Assembly: GCA_050250795.1 (NCBI GenBank)
Contig: JBFWNZ010000097.1
Coordinates: 1 to 11,388 of the forward strand
From: JBFWNZ01 sp050250795
Lineage (GTDB): Bacteria > Pseudomonadota > Alphaproteobacteria > UBA8366
Length of the DNA stretch: 11,388 nt
Direction of reading: 5' to 3'
Position numbers and translations under genes: made by a program
The notes under the pieces: model-generated
What the model was told of the DNA's origin: nothing
The model's database searches: none
What the model saw: the letters and a program-made list of their open reading frames with translations, nothing else
Part shown: positions 1 through 5,810 of the stretch, piece after piece
How positions within the stretch are numbered: the stretch's first letter is position 1
Layout of the letters: each line of letters opens with the position of its first letter

Positions 1-457
1 GTCGCGGCAGAACCAGATGCACCCGCGCGCCCTTGACCGGCGAGAGCGAGGCAATCGTGCGTGCCAGTTCGCCTTCAAGCGCGCGAAGCTGGTTGATGTT
101 CTGCACGAAATTGGATGACCCCAGCGTCTGGTCGCGGTCGAATATCTCCCAGCCGATGACGTTGCCCGTCAGGCCCTGCTCGGCGAGGGTGATGCGCAGC
201 CGGCCCGCTTGATCGGACGGCACCATGATCCGCGTGCCGTCGGCCGAGACTTCATAGGGAACATTCTGCGTTTCCAGCTGCGTTGCGATCCGCGCGGAAT
301 CGCCGGGCTCCAGGTCGCTGAACAGCAGCGACATCTGGGGTGTCGACAGCCGGGTCGTCAGAAAGATCAGGAACATGATCACGCCGAGCGTGATGCCTGC
401 GGTGGCGGCCAGCTTGACCACTCCCAGGCTGCGCAGCGTCTGCATGAATGTGTTCAC
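1..457 (-). CDS. fliF: FliF, flagellar MS-ring protein, N-terminal part (partial, runs off the window)
   Basis: FliF forms the MS ring in the inner membrane, the base on which the flagellar rotor and export gate are built. Translating the minus strand from a GTG at 457 gives 152 residues with no stop before the window edge. A short cytoplasmic start is followed by a membrane segment at about residues 15-36 (ITLGVIMFLIFLTTRL). Then come the conserved periplasmic stretches: MSLLFSDLEPGDSARI, the ring-building region with RITLAEQGL and GWEIFDRDQ, and then NFVQNINQLRALEGELARTI and SPVKGARVHLVLP. These are family hallmarks. The GTG was chosen because GGGAGGG lies 9 nt upstream; an in-frame ATG four codons later (445) is poorly spaced. 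About three quarters of the usual 540-570 residues lie outside. A sigma-54 type promoter and a dyad lie upstream. Confidence 0.95.
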   Translation of the reverse strand, partial: MNTFMQTLRSLGVVKLAATAGITLGVIMFLIFLTTRLSTPQMSLLFSDLEPGDSARIATQLETQNVPYEVSADGTRIMVPSDQAGRLRITLAEQGLTGNVIGWEIFDRDQTLGSSNFVQNINQLRALEGELARTIASLSPVKGARVHLVLPR

Positions 458-564
458 GTCGATCCACCCTCCCGGCCGAACCGGAGCAACGGCATCCCCG
501 GCGCAACGCACGAAGTGGGCCAATGCCAGGACAGCGCGAGACCGACTGCTGCAAGGCGGCCGAC

Positions 565-579
565 GCAAGTTGCGGGCCA
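565..579 (-). promoter_or_regulatory. Sigma-54 (-24/-12) promoter candidate for fliF
   Basis: Read on the minus strand the element is TGGCCCG-CAAC-TTGC. It has GG and GC exactly 10 nt apart and only one departure (C for A) from the TGGCACG-N4-TTGC consensus. Transcription would begin near 553, leaving a leader of about 96 nt before the fliF GTG. The 13-bp dyad at 629-641 is centred about 80 bp upstream of that start, a usual enhancer distance. No experimental start is known here. Confidence 0.65.
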
Positions 580-628
580 GACGGAAGTGAATGTACCCGA
601 CTCGGCAGTGAACTTAAAGATTCAATGC

Positions 629-641
629 GGCAAATTTTGCC
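629..641. promoter_or_regulatory. Dyad GGCA-N5-TGCC upstream of fliF (ftr/FlbD-like enhancer candidate)
   Basis: GGCAAATTTTGCC is an inverted repeat with arms GGCAAA and TTTGCC around one central T. The same dyad, with a changed middle, recurs at 4918, 5749 and 5781. All copies lie in spacers upstream of flagellar genes that also have a -24/-12 element. It resembles the ftr element bound by FlbD in Caulobacter, as I recall that element; the exact consensus should be compared. Confidence 0.55.
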
Positions 642-762
642 CAGCGCGACGAACTCGTCGAAGATTTGAACTGTTTTGTCGCGGCGGCTCCGTTGCTCCT
701 CCTGTAGAGAAGCCAGAAAATTGCTGCCATGGAGCGGGTCGAGAAGGGGCGTATACTTCGAC

Positions 763-794
763 GCTTAAAATAAACCTGCAGCCGAGTATGCAGG
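763..794 (-). terminator. Intrinsic terminator of sciP
   Basis: On the minus strand, 15 nt after the sciP stop, CCTGCA pairs with TGCAGG (6 bp, 8-nt loop, bases 775-794) and is followed directly by TTTATTTTAAG. A stem with a U-rich tail fits a rho-independent terminator and would separate sciP from fliF. Confidence 0.65.
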
Positions 795-808
795 AATTCG
801 CAGTCGCA

Positions 809-1123
809 TTACCGGCGTTTCCTGCGGCCCTTGCCGCGGTATTCCTTCAGCCGCGTTACGCGCAGGCCGCGCATTCCGTGTTCGTCGATGAGACGTTCCC
901 AGGTTTCGAACTCTTCGATCGAGAGGTTGTAGCGGCGGCAGGCTTCGGCAAGCGAGATGACACCGGACCGCACGCCATGAACCACCTGGGCTTTGCGCCG
1001 CACCACCCAGCGGCTTGTATCGGATGGCGGCAGAGCTTCTTCCGTTATGTCCGGCGCCTCTGCCGGCCGCGACCGCGCGCGAACCGCGGTTCCGTCCGGA
1101 ATCGTCAAACAAGCCCCTCTCAT
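809..1123 (-). CDS. sciP: SciP-type regulator (DUF1153), CtrA inhibitor homologue
   Basis: A basic protein of 104 residues. The conserved DUF1153 core is clear: LPPSDTSRWVVRRKAQVV (about 31-48), then GVISLAEACRRYNLSIEEF (54-72), which reads as a helix-turn-helix, and LIDEHGMRGLRVTRLKEYR (78-96), with a very basic tail (GKGRRKRR). In Caulobacter, SciP is made late in the cell cycle and blocks activation of CtrA-dependent promoters, including flagellar ones. The ATG at 1123 is preferred: AGGAG lies 8 nt upstream. A TTG one codon earlier (1126) is possible. The N-terminal 30 residues are unlike the typical shorter start. The gene stands alone between the hook operon and fliF, with its own CtrA-like box upstream and terminator downstream. 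Confidence 0.88.
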   Translation of the reverse strand: MRGACLTIPDGTAVRARSRPAEAPDITEEALPPSDTSRWVVRRKAQVVHGVRSGVISLAEACRRYNLSIEEFETWERLIDEHGMRGLRVTRLKEYRGKGRRKRR

Positions 1124-1180
1124 CAAACAGGCTCCTGTCGCGGTCGTTTTTCGATGCTCCAGAAGAGTAGTAGGGACGGC

Positions 1181-1196
1181 TTAACAAACGCCTAAC
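1181..1196 (-). promoter_or_regulatory. CtrA-box candidate upstream of sciP
   Basis: TTAA-N7-CTAAC lies about 58-73 bp upstream of the sciP ATG and matches the CtrA full-site TTAA-N7-TTAA(C) with one base off in the second half. On the coding strand the proximal half falls in TTGTTAA, a place where CtrA activated promoters often have the site overlapping -35. No clear -10 could be assigned. In Caulobacter sciP is itself CtrA-activated, which fits. Confidence 0.6.
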
Positions 1197-1231
1197 GCCG
1201 CGTTGCGGCCGGGCGCCGGTCCGGACGCGAA

Positions 1232-1298
1232 GCCGCCCGCGACCGAGGGCGCGGGCGGCGAGCCGGTTGTCCGACAGGGTGGGCGGCCCTGGGCCGCC
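1232..1298 (-). terminator. Two strong hairpins after flgE
   Basis: Right behind the flgE stop, GGCGGCCC/GGGCCGCC (1282-1298) is almost loop-free, with 7 bp and a 3-nt loop in practice. It is followed by a perfect 10-bp stem GCCGCCCGCG/CGCGGGCGGC with an 8-nt loop (1232-1259). Neither is followed by a U run, so they may stabilise the 3' end or act with Rho rather than as classic intrinsic terminators. Confidence 0.5.
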
Positions 1299-1307
1299 GT
1301 CATTCGG

Positions 1308-2603
1308 CTACCGGATGATGCGGACCAGTTCGTCCAGCATTTCGTCGGCGGTGGTGATGACGCGGGTGCTGGCGGAGAAGGCGCGCTGGGTGATGATCAT
1401 GCGCGTGAACTCGTCGGCGATGTCGACTGTCGAGGTTTCGATGGTCGACGGCGCGATCACGCCGGCGCCGCCGGTTCCGGCCGTCAGAGCGACGGCGGCG
1501 CCCGAAGCCGTCGTCTCGACATAGACGTTGCCCGATTCCTCGCGCAACCCGTTGGGATTGTTAAAGGTGACAAGCGGAACCTGATAGATGTTGCGGGTCT
1601 CGCCATTGTCGAACAGCGCGGTCACGATGCCGTCCTTGTCGACGGTCACGCCGGTGAGCGATCCGAACTGGCTGCCGTCCTGCTCGATGAAGTTCGGGGC
1701 GAAGGTGCCCGAGAACTGCGTCATGCCGTCCGCTTCGTTCAGGGTGCCGAGATTCAGCGTGATGTTGCTGACTTGGTCGGCGGTCGTGGCCGTGTTGCTG
1801 TCGTAGTCGAGCGTGAACTGGAGATCGTCGCCGCTGAGGGTCGTGATGCCGGCATTGGCCGCGACGGCGGCGAGCGTGCCGTCCGCGCCGAAGGTCACGG
1901 TGCCGAGCGTGGCGGTCGCGACGCCGGCACCGCCGTCGTCGAACAGCGCGTTGGCGACGGTGGCGTCGAGCGTCCACTCGTTCGGATTCGCCGTCTTGGT
2001 GAAGGTCAGGCTCAAAGTGTGCCCGCCGCCCTGCTGGTCGAAGACCTGGATGCCGAGTGTGAAGTCGTCGCCCGTGGTCGAGGTCGAAGGCAGGTTGGCG
2101 CCGATGTCCAGGGTGCTGGTCGCTTCCGGCTGCGAGGTCAGGTTGGCGACGTTGACCATGCTGAAGGCGCTGAGCACGTTCGTCGACTGGACCACGCCGT
2201 TCACGATGGGCCAGCCCATCAGGTAATAGCCGGCCGTGTTGACGAGGTTGCCGTCCTTGTCCGTCCGGAACTCGCCGGCGCGGGTGTAGCGGATATCGCC
2301 GGACCCGTCTTCCTGGCTGTTTACCGCGAAGAAGCCGGCGCCGGAAACGGCCAGGTCCGTGGCCGATGCCGAGCCCTGAAGCAGGCCCTGTGCATCGACC
2401 TCGCGCGACACGCGGGACTGCACGCCGCCGGGAGAATGCAGGCTCTGCGAGCCGGCCTGGGTGACCAGGGTCGAGAAGCGCGGCCGGATGGCCTTGAAGC
2501 CCACGGTGTTCACGTTCGCGATATTGTCGCCGATCATGCCGAGCGACTGGCTCTGCGCGGCCAGGCCGGTCACGCCCGAACGCATGGCGCCGAAGATACT
2601 CAT
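1308..2603 (-). CDS. flgE: FlgE, flagellar hook protein
   Basis: FlgE polymerises into the curved hook joining basal body and filament. It is exported through the flagellar type III system and has no cleaved signal. The 431-residue product is of ordinary FlgE length. The N-terminal rod/hook signature is present: MSIFGAMRSGVTGLAAQSQSLGMI, with GDNIANVNTVGFKA at about 25-38. LAVSGAGFFAV and YTRAGEFRTDKDGNLV follow at about 85-121. The middle is the variable exposed D2 region. The C-terminal amphipathic helix IADEFTRMIITQRAFSAS...MLDELVRIIR forms the D0 coiled coil. The ATG has GGAGG 6-7 nt upstream. It is the last gene of fliK-flgD-flgE, 58 bp behind flgD, and is followed by strong hairpins. 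Confidence 0.96.
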   Translation of the reverse strand: MSIFGAMRSGVTGLAAQSQSLGMIGDNIANVNTVGFKAIRPRFSTLVTQAGSQSLHSPGGVQSRVSREVDAQGLLQGSASATDLAVSGAGFFAVNSQEDGSGDIRYTRAGEFRTDKDGNLVNTAGYYLMGWPIVNGVVQSTNVLSAFSMVNVANLTSQPEATSTLDIGANLPSTSTTGDDFTLGIQVFDQQGGGHTLSLTFTKTANPNEWTLDATVANALFDDGGAGVATATLGTVTFGADGTLAAVAANAGITTLSGDDLQFTLDYDSNTATTADQVSNITLNLGTLNEADGMTQFSGTFAPNFIEQDGSQFGSLTGVTVDKDGIVTALFDNGETRNIYQVPLVTFNNPNGLREESGNVYVETTASGAAVALTAGTGGAGVIAPSTIETSTVDIADEFTRMIITQRAFSASTRVITTADEMLDELVRIIR

Positions 2604-2661
2604 TTAGGTCCTCCGTTGGTGCTGGCCCTGGATCGGCCGTTCGAGGCGGGTGTTGCCCTGC

Positions 2662-3354
2662 TCACGATTCATCGGCCGTCTGGTTGGTGCTGCTGCCGTC
2701 GCCTTTCACGCCCGTCACATTGCCGAGCGGAACGAGTACCGATCCGATGCTGAGGATCGCATAGCCGTTGTCGAACTCGAGACCGGTGACGGTGCCGCGG
2801 AAGCCGTGGGTCACCGTCAGGGGTTCGTCGGCGGAATCCGTCGCGGTGACATCGAAGCGGTATTGGCCGGCCGGCGCCGTATTGCCGGAGGAATCGCGAC
2901 CGTCCCACTTGTATTCGTGGAGGCCGGTGGTTGTGTCCACCGTCTCCTGCCGGACGAGATTGCCGTTGGAGTTGAATATCTTGAGATTGGCCGACTTCGC
3001 CGTGCTCGGCAGGTAGTAGTTGAGCGTCGCCGTATCGCCCTGGAGCATGAAGTCGCTGCCGGACGCATCGACTTCCTTGCCGACATAGGACACGGCGCCA
3101 AGTGCGACGTTGTTCTTCTGGAGGGTGATGAGTTCCTCCAGGTTGGAATTCTGCTTCACCTGCTGCTCGACGCTGGAGAACAGCACGAGCTGGTTGGTGA
3201 ATTCATGAGTATCCATCGGCGACAGCGGGTCTTGGTGCTGTAGCTGCGTGGTGAGGATAGTGAGGAAGTTGTCGAGGTTCGAACTCAGGCGCGACAGCGA
3301 ACTGGCGCTGTTGGTCTGGGACGAACCGGTTGCGCTGGTTGCGGATACGGCCAT
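2662..3354 (-). CDS. flgD: FlgD, hook capping / hook assembly protein
   Basis: FlgD forms the cap under which FlgE subunits assemble and is discarded afterwards. The 230-residue protein starts with a Ser-rich disordered stretch. It then has the family signature NFLTILTTQLQHQDPLSPMD at 29-48, followed by THEFTNQLVLFSSVEQQ (49-65). The C-terminal half has the FlgD Tudor-like and Ig-like domains, including GLHEYKWDGRDSSGNTAPAG (about 144-163), typical of the family. The gene begins 14 bp after the fliK stop. The nearest AGGAG is about 10 nt from the ATG and lies over the end of fliK, so translation may be coupled. It is co-transcribed with fliK and flgE, whose products it needs for hook length control and assembly. 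Confidence 0.95.
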   Translation of the reverse strand: MAVSATSATGSSQTNSASSLSRLSSNLDNFLTILTTQLQHQDPLSPMDTHEFTNQLVLFSSVEQQVKQNSNLEELITLQKNNVALGAVSYVGKEVDASGSDFMLQGDTATLNYYLPSTAKSANLKIFNSNGNLVRQETVDTTTGLHEYKWDGRDSSGNTAPAGQYRFDVTATDSADEPLTVTHGFRGTVTGLEFDNGYAILSIGSVLVPLGNVTGVKGDGSSTNQTADES

Positions 3355-3368
3355 CTCTCAGGCGCTCC

Positions 3369-4754
3369 TCATGCCTCGATATCGTAGGTGCCATCCGTCG
3401 CGCGGCCGCGCGGCTTGTCCGCGAGTTCGGCCTGCTGGGATTCGTCGGTCTCCGTCGGCGCATCGGCGCCCTCCCGGCTCAACTGTTCGCGGAAGTCGTT
3501 CGCCTGGCCGTTGAGCGAGAAGGAGAGACTGCCGGAATCGGTGCTCAATCCGCTGTCCTGCAATGCCTGCTGGAGATGGCGGGCGTCGCGTTGCAGCAGG
3601 TCCAGCGTCTCCTGGCGGTCGGCGCTGATTGCCGCCTTCATGTGGCCGTCCGATCCGATCTCCATGCGCACGTCGATCCTGCCGAGTTCCGGTGGACGCA
3701 GCTGAATCTGAATCTTGTCCATGCCTTGGCCGATGGCACGCTGGATCTGGATGGCCACCTGGTCGGTGACCACGCGCGGCGGGATGTTGGGATGGGCGCG
3801 GGGCGGCGCCGGCAGGTCGGCCGTTCGCTGCGTCGTCGTGCCTTGGCCCGTGCTCTGGGCGGAGGCGAGCGGCTGGCCGGTCGAGGACTGGCTTGCCGCG
3901 GTCTGGGGCTCGGCTGCATTGCGTGCCGCAGTGGCGGCGACCAGCGTTTGCGGTGCGACCGGTGCATTGACCTTGGGGGCGGTGTCCTGTCCCGCATCGG
4001 CGTCCGGCTGCCCGGCCTCGCCGTTGTGGCTTTGGCGCGCGGCCTGCGCTGCGACGGTCCCCGGTGCGCGACTCAGCACGCTGTTGATCATCGATTCATC
4101 CGGCTCGACCGCGCCGCCCGCGGCCAGCGGGTCGACCTTGCCTTCGGACTTCGTGGCCTGCGCGGTGACGGCAGCATTGCCCGACAGCGTATTCGAGGGC
4201 TGCGAGACGAGTTCGCCCGGTGTCTCGGTTACCTTGGCCTTCAAGGTCGCGTTGTTGGCACCCTGTGCGTTCGCGGCGGCCTGTTCGACGACCGGCTTGG
4301 TCGCAGCCGTCAGGGCCGCGTTCGCGGCATCGGCATTCGCGTCGGCCGCGACCTTCGCGCCGTTGCCTGCATTAGCCTGTGCGTTCGCGGCGTTCTTGGC
4401 GTTCGGATTGTTCGCACCCAGCTGCGTGGCGAGGTTGGGGTCGAGCACGGTCTTGGGATCGTCGCGTGCATCGTCCTTCTGCGTCGGCGCGGCGGCGGCG
4501 GAATCGTCCTTGTCGTCCGTCTTCCGTTCGGCTGGCGGCGGATCGGCGGGCAGGTCCTGCGTGTCGGATCGCGCCGGCGTGAAATCGAAATTCAGCTTGG
4601 TGGACATGCCCACGCTCGCGACCTGCTGAAGGTTGGCCTTCTGCAGCAGCATCGAGAACAAACCCTCAACGCTGTCGTTGCGCTGGGTCTTGCGCTGATT
4701 GCGGTCCTCCGAACTGTTCGAGGACTGCAGGACATCGATGGCAGATACGGTCAT
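3369..4754 (-). CDS. fliK: FliK, hook-length control protein
   Basis: FliK is the secreted ruler that stops hook growth and switches the export gate to filament proteins. This 461-residue protein has a long low-complexity middle rich in Ala, Asn, Thr, Gln and Asp (about 65-325), as expected for an unfolded ruler. The conserved Flg_hook domain lies near the C terminus: AIQIQRAIGQGMDKIQIQ at about 334-351, LRPPELGRIDVRMEI at 352-366, and DLLQRDARHLQQALQDSGL at 385-403. That Leu-Arg-Pro-Pro-Glu-Leu-Gly motif is diagnostic. The ribosome binding site is weak. The gene leads the hook operon and has a sigma-54 promoter, a perfect IHF consensus and an enhancer-like dyad upstream. The opposite strand is open for about 500 codons, an artefact of GC-rich codon use. 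Confidence 0.93.
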   Translation of the reverse strand: MTVSAIDVLQSSNSSEDRNQRKTQRNDSVEGLFSMLLQKANLQQVASVGMSTKLNFDFTPARSDTQDLPADPPPAERKTDDKDDSAAAAPTQKDDARDDPKTVLDPNLATQLGANNPNAKNAANAQANAGNGAKVAADANADAANAALTAATKPVVEQAAANAQGANNATLKAKVTETPGELVSQPSNTLSGNAAVTAQATKSEGKVDPLAAGGAVEPDESMINSVLSRAPGTVAAQAARQSHNGEAGQPDADAGQDTAPKVNAPVAPQTLVAATAARNAAEPQTAASQSSTGQPLASAQSTGQGTTTQRTADLPAPPRAHPNIPPRVVTDQVAIQIQRAIGQGMDKIQIQLRPPELGRIDVRMEIGSDGHMKAAISADRQETLDLLQRDARHLQQALQDSGLSTDSGSLSFSLNGQANDFREQLSREGADAPTETDESQQAELADKPRGRATDGTYDIEA

Positions 4755-4789
4755 TTGGACGCACCCGATTGCAATATCGTGGGAACGTC

Positions 4790-4805
4790 AGCAGGGCGCG
4801 TGCCA
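4790..4805 (-). promoter_or_regulatory. Sigma-54 (-24/-12) promoter of the fliK-flgD-flgE operon
   Basis: On the minus strand the element is TGGCACG-CGCC-CTGC-T. The -24 block is a perfect match, and the -12 block has one change (CTGC for TTGC). Transcription should start near 4779, giving a leader of about 25 nt to the fliK ATG. This is the best -24 element in the window. Confidence 0.75.
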
Positions 4806-4822
4806 GCAACCGAACTGGCCGT

Positions 4823-4835
4823 TAAGCCATTGATA
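4823..4835 (-). promoter_or_regulatory. IHF binding-site candidate
   Basis: The minus strand reads TATCAATGGCTTA, a perfect match to the IHF consensus WATCAANNNNTTR. It lies inside an AT-rich patch (about 4820-4850) in otherwise GC-rich DNA. It is placed between the sigma-54 promoter (4790-4805) and the dyad (4918-4930), where bending would bring an enhancer-bound activator to the polymerase. Confidence 0.65.
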
Positions 4836-4915
4836 TAGATTGGGATTAATGTGCAGCGGCCGCACCCGGCCGATGCCGGGGCGGGACTGAATCCGGAAAA
4901 AGCTGCTTAGCGGAA

Positions 4916-4932
4916 GGGGCAGAAATTGCCCC
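4916..4932. promoter_or_regulatory. Dyad upstream of fliK (ftr/FlbD-like enhancer candidate)
   Basis: GGGGCA-GAAAT-TGCCCC is a perfect 6-bp inverted repeat whose core is GGCAGAAATTGCC (4918-4930). It is the same dyad type as at 629, 5749 and 5781. Its centre is about 145 bp upstream of the predicted fliK start. It also lies 64 nt behind the flaG-like stop and could fold as a hairpin in that transcript. A T5 run follows some 13 nt later on the minus strand, too far for a classic terminator. Confidence 0.55.
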
Positions 4933-4995
4933 GTGACGAGGTCGGCTGCCGCGGCGTGCAGGCCCGAAAACGGACCGGCGCGCCGCGGGTTGCGA

Positions 4996-5433
4996 TCAGA
5001 CTTGTTCGTCGATGACGGTTCCGGAGGATTCGCTGGGAAGGTCCAGGCGGCGCGGTTCCACCTGCTCCTTGAGCTGCCGGACCAGTTCTTCCGGAGGAAT
5101 GCTCTCGACGACTTCGTCGGTACGGGTGTCGACGATCTGGAGAAACACGCGATTGAGCTCGGGGTTGAAGTCGATCTGCGTGCGCCGGCTGGTCAGGCGC
5201 AGGCTCTCCAGCGTCTTCTGGGCGCTGACGCGTTCGTCCGGATGGCGGCCATGCGTATCGCGATGACGGTCGCCGATCGAACCGCCGGTGTTGGCCGTCG
5301 AGGTGACGACGCTCGCCGGATTGTGCTGGAGCGTGCGAACCTCGCCGCCCGTCGTGTTGTTGGTTGACGATTGCGAGTTCCCGACGCCGGACTGCGGCGG
5401 AAGCGGGGGCTGCGATGCGAAACTGACGTCCAT
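4996..5433 (-). CDS. flaG: FlaG-family flagellar protein
   Basis: A 145-residue polar protein with no signal peptide or membrane segment. Residues 1-70 are low complexity and probably disordered (Ser, Asn, Thr, Gly, His). The C-terminal half has the FlaG domain: a helix SAQKTLESLRLTSRR (70-84), then a beta hairpin TQIDFNPELNRVFLQIVD (85-102) with TRTDEVVESIPPEELVRQ (103-120). This closely follows the FlaG pattern of a short strand, LNR-V-VQVVD, TGEVIRQIPPEE. FlaG proteins influence filament length or sit near flagellin and FliD genes; the mechanism is not well settled. The ATG has GGGAGG 5 nt upstream. A leader of about 150 nt runs back to a -24/-12 promoter at 5595-5610. The gene stands apart from fliK, which has its own promoter. 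Confidence 0.75.
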   Translation of the reverse strand: MDVSFASQPPLPPQSGVGNSQSSTNNTTGGEVRTLQHNPASVVTSTANTGGSIGDRHRDTHGRHPDERVSAQKTLESLRLTSRRTQIDFNPELNRVFLQIVDTRTDEVVESIPPEELVRQLKEQVEPRRLDLPSESSGTVIDEQV

Positions 5434-5594
5434 TTTAACCTCCCGTGGCCGGGCGTTCTGCCCACCTCGTGATGGTCCCCACTAAAGCCGGCATGCCCTG
5501 TTCTTGGGTTGTCGGCCCTATGCTGTTCGGGACCGGTTTACGATCCCTCGCCCTGCTGCGTCATAAACGGCGACGCCGCTATCCTTAACACATA

Positions 5595-5610
5595 AGCAAA
5601 ACTTATGCCA
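5595..5610 (-). promoter_or_regulatory. Sigma-54 (-24/-12) promoter candidate for flaG
   Basis: On the minus strand the element is TGGCATA-AGTT-TTGC-T: GG and GC are 10 nt apart, TTGCT is perfect, and the -24 block TGGCA agrees at its five leading bases. Predicted start is near 5584, about 150 nt ahead of the flaG ATG. It overlaps a small inverted repeat, CATAAG-CAAAA-CTTATG (5591-5607). Dyads at 5749 and 5781 are about 170 and 203 bp upstream of the start. Confidence 0.65.
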
Positions 5611-5686
5611 GGAATGGACGGTTTGTCCGGATGAGTTGCGCCAGCCGGTTTCGGTGGCCCGACCCGTATGGAGCGGGGATCGTGAG

Positions 5687-5702
5687 AGCAAAATCCGCAC
5701 CG
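5687..5702 (-). promoter_or_regulatory. Weaker second -24/-12 element upstream of flaG
   Basis: On the minus strand CGGTGCG-GATT-TTGC-T has the 10-nt GG to GC spacing and a perfect TTGCT. The -24 block differs from the consensus at three of seven bases. If used, the start near 5676 would put the dyads at about -80 and -110, nearer to normal enhancer spacing than for 5595-5610. In GC-rich DNA such matches can be chance. Confidence 0.35.
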
Positions 5703-5745
5703 GCAGCCGGATTCCGGTCCTGTTCGAGCGCGATGGCCGACGGCA

Positions 5746-5764
5746 CCCGGCAGAATTTGCCGGG
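5746..5764. promoter_or_regulatory. Dyad copy 1 upstream of flaG (ftr/FlbD-like)
   Basis: CCCGGCA-GAATT-TGCCCGG-type symmetry: the arms are CCCGGCA and TGCCGGG, a perfect 7-bp inverted repeat with a 5-nt centre, the longest copy in the window. Its core, GGCAGAATTTGCC (5749-5761), differs from the fliK copy at one base. Confidence 0.55.
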
Positions 5765-5779
5765 CCTGCAAAGGTTAAG

Positions 5780-5794
5780 CGGCAGCTTTTGCCG
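5780..5794. promoter_or_regulatory. Dyad copy 2 upstream of flaG (ftr/FlbD-like)
   Basis: CGGCA-GCTTT-TGCCG is a perfect 5-bp inverted repeat, core GGCAGCTTTTGCC (5781-5793). It is centred 32 bp from copy 1, about three helical turns. A degenerate third copy, GGCAGTTTCTACC (5803-5815), lies 22 bp further on and overlaps the end of the methyltransferase gene. Confidence 0.5.
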
Positions 5795-5810
5795 GAGTGT
5801 GCGGCAGTTT

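Larger units (their letters stand above)
458..762. other. Non-coding spacer between sciP terminator and fliF
   Basis: No supported gene on either strand. It holds the fliF leader, the -24/-12 element at 565-579 and the dyad at 629-641, with an AT-richer patch around 610-625. A GATTC (GANTC, the CcrM methylation target in alphaproteobacteria) lies in that patch. Nothing else was recognised between 642 and 762. Confidence 0.6.
5434..5810. other. Non-coding spacer of 377 bp between flaG and the methyltransferase gene
   Basis: No convincing gene is seen here; the open frames on both strands have no recognisable domain or ribosome binding site. The spacer holds the flaG leader, two candidate -24/-12 elements and two or three dyads, so it reads as a control region for flaG. 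It also contains the 3' side of the methyltransferase transcript, which runs into it in the same direction. The dyad hairpins at 5746-5794 might help end that transcript, though no U run follows. Confidence 0.6.

Noticed and set aside
486..499. GG-N10-GC just upstream of fliF
   Set aside because: The -24 block (GGGGATG) is far from TGGCACG; the element at 565-579 fits better.
1203..2753. Long plus-strand open frame of about 516 codons opposite flgE
   Set aside because: It is antisense to a certain hook gene, has low-complexity Arg/Gly/Asp/Val-rich translation and no domain; GC-rich codon use in the real gene leaves such frames open.
4770..4785. CCCACGATATTGC on the minus strand as a -24/-12 element for fliK
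   Set aside because: It lacks the GG, and the spacing to GC is one base off; the element at 4790-4805 is much better.
3330..4838. Plus-strand open frame of about 502 codons opposite fliK
   Set aside because: Same reason: it mirrors the Ala-rich middle of fliK, with no recognisable domain.
4865..4880. Hairpin CCCGGC-CGAT-GCCGGG as a terminator
   Set aside because: No U run on either strand, and it lies within the fliK upstream region; likely a chance GC stem.
5538..5771. Small minus-strand frames of 60-85 codons in the flaG upstream spacer
   Set aside because: No ribosome binding site or domain, and they overlap the promoter and dyad elements.
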